This document shows positions 62,679 to 64,000 of a stretch of DNA of 64,000 nt, piece by piece. Both the position numbers and the translations under genes were made by a program. Under the pieces are notes generated by a model. The model searched no databases. It was not told the DNA's origin and saw only the letters and a list, made by a program, of their open reading frames with translations. Location: NCBI GenBank assembly GCA_947497265.1, contig CANMFP010000001.1, forward strand, positions 1-64,000, given 5' to 3'. The DNA is from an uncultured Isoptericola sp. Its GTDB lineage: Bacteria; Actinomycetota; Actinomycetes; Actinomycetales; Cellulomonadaceae. Positions within the stretch are counted from its first letter, which is position 1; each line of letters begins with the position of its first letter.

Positions 62679-62754
62679 GCGTTGTGGGCGCGATTTCTGG
62701 GCGAAATTTCTGCCTCAAAAGGGCATATCGGGCCAGAAATCGCGCCCACAACGC
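62679..62754. repeat. 22-bp perfect inverted repeat between convergent genes
   Basis: The arm 62679-62700 (starting GCGTTGTGGGCGCGATTTCT) is perfectly complementary to 62733-62754. The 32-base loop is AT-rich for this genome and holds another ATTTCTG. It ends one base before the MST stop codon. It could terminate both convergent genes, but its length and composition suggest a dispersed palindromic element or small mobile remnant. Confidence 0.75.
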
Positions 62755-63633
62755 TCAGGGGTCGGTGGCGACGGGGCGGGCCGGGTCGTTCGACCACTGG
62801 GACCACGACCCGGGGTACAGCGCGGCGCTGACACCCACCGAGGCCAGCGCGGCCACCTCGTGCGCTGCCGTCACGCCGGACCCGCAGTAGACACCCACCG
62901 GCCGGTCCGCCGTCGCGCCCAGCGCCGCGAACCGCTCCGCCAGCTCGGACCCCGGCCGGAACGTCCCGTCCTCGGCCAGGTTCTCGACCGTGGGGGCCGA
63001 GACGGCTCCCGGGACGTGACCCGCACGCGGGTCCACCGGCTCGACCTCGCCGCGAAACCGCTCGCCCGCCCGCGCGTCGAGCAGCACACCGTCCGCCGCG
63101 AGCTCCGCGGCGTCGCCGGCGTCCAGCACGGGCATCCCGCCGGGGTGCACGACGACGTCGCCCCGCTCGCGCTCGACGGATCCCGCCTCGAGCGGGTGGC
63201 CGGCCCGCACCCAGGCCGCCAGCCCGCCGTCGAGGATCCGCACCCGCGGATGCCCGAACCAGCGCAGCAGCCACCAGGCACGCGCGGCAGACGTGCCGCC
63301 CACGGCGTCGTACACGACGACCCGCGAGCCCGTGCTGATCCCCCAGCTCCGCGCCGCCTCCTGGAAGGCGGTCGCCGACGGCAGCGGGTGGCGCCCCTCG
63401 GCGGCCGACGGCGGCGCCGCCAGGCCGGTCTCCAGGTCGACGAACACCGCGCCCGGCAGGTGGCCCGCCTCGTACTGCTCGCGGCCGTCGGCCCGCCCGA
63501 GCTCCCAGCGCACGTCGAGCAGGACGGGGGCACCCCCGGCCGGGTCCTCCAGACCGCCGAGCTGCAGGTCCGCGGCGAGCGTGGCGGCATCCACCAGCAC
63601 CTCGTGGCGGGGACCGCCCGCCCACTCGCTCAC
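62755..63633 (-). CDS. sseA: 3-mercaptopyruvate sulfurtransferase (two-domain rhodanese)
   Basis: The 292-residue protein has two rhodanese domains. The N-terminal domain is inactive (VVVYDAVGG, no Cys). The C-terminal domain carries Cys250 in CGSGVTA, the loop typical of mercaptopyruvate rather than thiosulfate sulfurtransferases (CRKGVTA). It moves sulfane sulfur to acceptors in the cytosol. GTG 63633 overlaps the rimI stop by four bases, so the pair is translationally coupled. Confidence 0.9.
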   Translation of the reverse strand: MSEWAGGPRHEVLVDAATLAADLQLGGLEDPAGGAPVLLDVRWELGRADGREQYEAGHLPGAVFVDLETGLAAPPSAAEGRHPLPSATAFQEAARSWGISTGSRVVVYDAVGGTSAARAWWLLRWFGHPRVRILDGGLAAWVRAGHPLEAGSVERERGDVVVHPGGMPVLDAGDAAELAADGVLLDARAGERFRGEVEPVDPRAGHVPGAVSAPTVENLAEDGTFRPGSELAERFAALGATADRPVGVYCGSGVTAAHEVAALASVGVSAALYPGSWSQWSNDPARPVATDP

Positions 63634-64000
63634 GCGGCGTCCCCGGGCGCCGTCGTGCCCGCCTCCGGCACGGCCAGATCCATCCGCATCGTGTAGGCGT
63701 CCTTGTCCTCGGGCTGGTAGTAGCGCTTGCGCACCCCGAGGCGCTCGAACCCGAACTGCTCGTACAGGGCGATGGCGTGGGCGTTGTCCACCGCGACCTC
63801 GAGGAACAGCGCCCGGGCACGCAGCTCGCGGGACCGGTCGACGAGTGCCTGCAGCAGCAGCCGCCCGACCCCTCGGCTCTGGTACCTCCGCGCGGTGCCC
63901 AGGGTCATCACCTGGGCCACCTCGCCGTCGAACCACAGGCCCGCGTACCCGACCACGGGTCGCCGCCCGACGCCGTACCGCTCGGCCGCGTCGGCAGGCT
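63630..64000 (-). CDS. rimI: ribosomal protein S18-alanine N-acetyltransferase, 5' end cut off
   Basis: The visible 122 codons cover the C-terminal part of a RimI-type GNAT enzyme: TLGTARRYQSRGVGRLLLQAL (acetyl-CoA loop), LFLEVAVDNAHAIALYEQFGF and RKRYYQPEDKDAYTMRMDL. RimI acetylates the N-terminus of S18. The reading frame stays open to the window edge, so the gene starts outside. tsaB is often immediately upstream. Confidence 0.92.
   Translation of the reverse strand, partial: PADAAERYGVGRRPVVGYAGLWFDGEVAQVMTLGTARRYQSRGVGRLLLQALVDRSRELRARALFLEVAVDNAHAIALYEQFGFERLGVRKRYYQPEDKDAYTMRMDLAVPEAGTTAPGDAA

Overview
The window is about 73% G+C and carries almost only chromosomal housekeeping and metabolic genes. 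Marker families (WhiB, GuaB3, DUF6350/PerM, PcrA with a C-terminal Tudor-like tail, DUF3817, DUF4031, siroheme-type NirA beside an APS reductase) place it in the Actinobacteria. A micrococcal lineage such as Cellulomonadaceae or Promicromonosporaceae is my inference; no rRNA or tRNA gene is present to settle it. I see no prophage, insertion sequence, CRISPR array or clear gene transfer.

Layout: 1-166 low-complexity contig edge. 167-10663: purH, a divergent TetR/SDR pair, a divergent MFS exporter/ArsR-like repressor pair, then sucC-sucD-DUF6350-purN on the minus strand. 10850-16541: pcrA and small membrane or acetyltransferase genes. 16657-21538: a sulfite and siroheme operon (nirA, cysH, cysG/cobA fusion, sirB) preceded by a tiny leaderless ORF ending in five cysteines, a likely cysteine-sensing attenuator. 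21563-25656: a PspC-type envelope-stress two-component system with its divergent PspC/toastrack partner. 25748-29463: guaA and membrane proteins. 29528-34353: a heterodimeric ABC exporter with one degenerate ATP site, then a MoeB/ThiF-rhodanese protein. 34433-37449: thiO-thiS-thiG under a TPP riboswitch, with divergent thiE. 37510-44578: SURF1 and an xfp-pta-ackA phosphoketolase operon. 44644-48377: gluconate permease, kinase and FadR-type GntR regulator with two operators. 48378-55680: an aldehyde dehydrogenase, the guaB3/guaB region, a MerR-like regulator and a WhiB3/WhiD-type whiB. 55759-64000: orphan groES with a CIRCE operator, a THUMP-like methyltransferase, a GCS2-type ligase, tsaD with two lipid-binding-like partners, a nitroreductase, a mercaptopyruvate sulfurtransferase and the 3' part of rimI.

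Expression style is distinctive. About twenty genes have no Shine-Dalgarno sequence but a TANNNT -10 hexamer ending 6-8 nt before the start codon, the signature of leaderless transcription. In three places the TAG stop of one gene is itself the first half of the next gene's -10 hexamer. Twelve gene pairs overlap by four bases (ATGA or GTGA). TGA is the stop almost everywhere, six genes use TAG and I see no TAA.

The genes link into pathways. APS is reduced to sulfite by CysH and then to sulfide by NirA, whose siroheme comes from CysG and SirB. Gluconate taken in by GntP and phosphorylated by GntK can feed the pentose phosphates that Xfp cleaves to acetyl phosphate for AckA. ThiO, ThiS, ThiG, ThiE and the nearby ThiF-like protein make thiamine phosphate. 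The most interesting unexplained items are regulatory: the polycysteine leader, the stop-codon promoters, the whiB/MerR intergenic dyads, the ArsR/MFS triple operator and two long palindromes between convergent genes.
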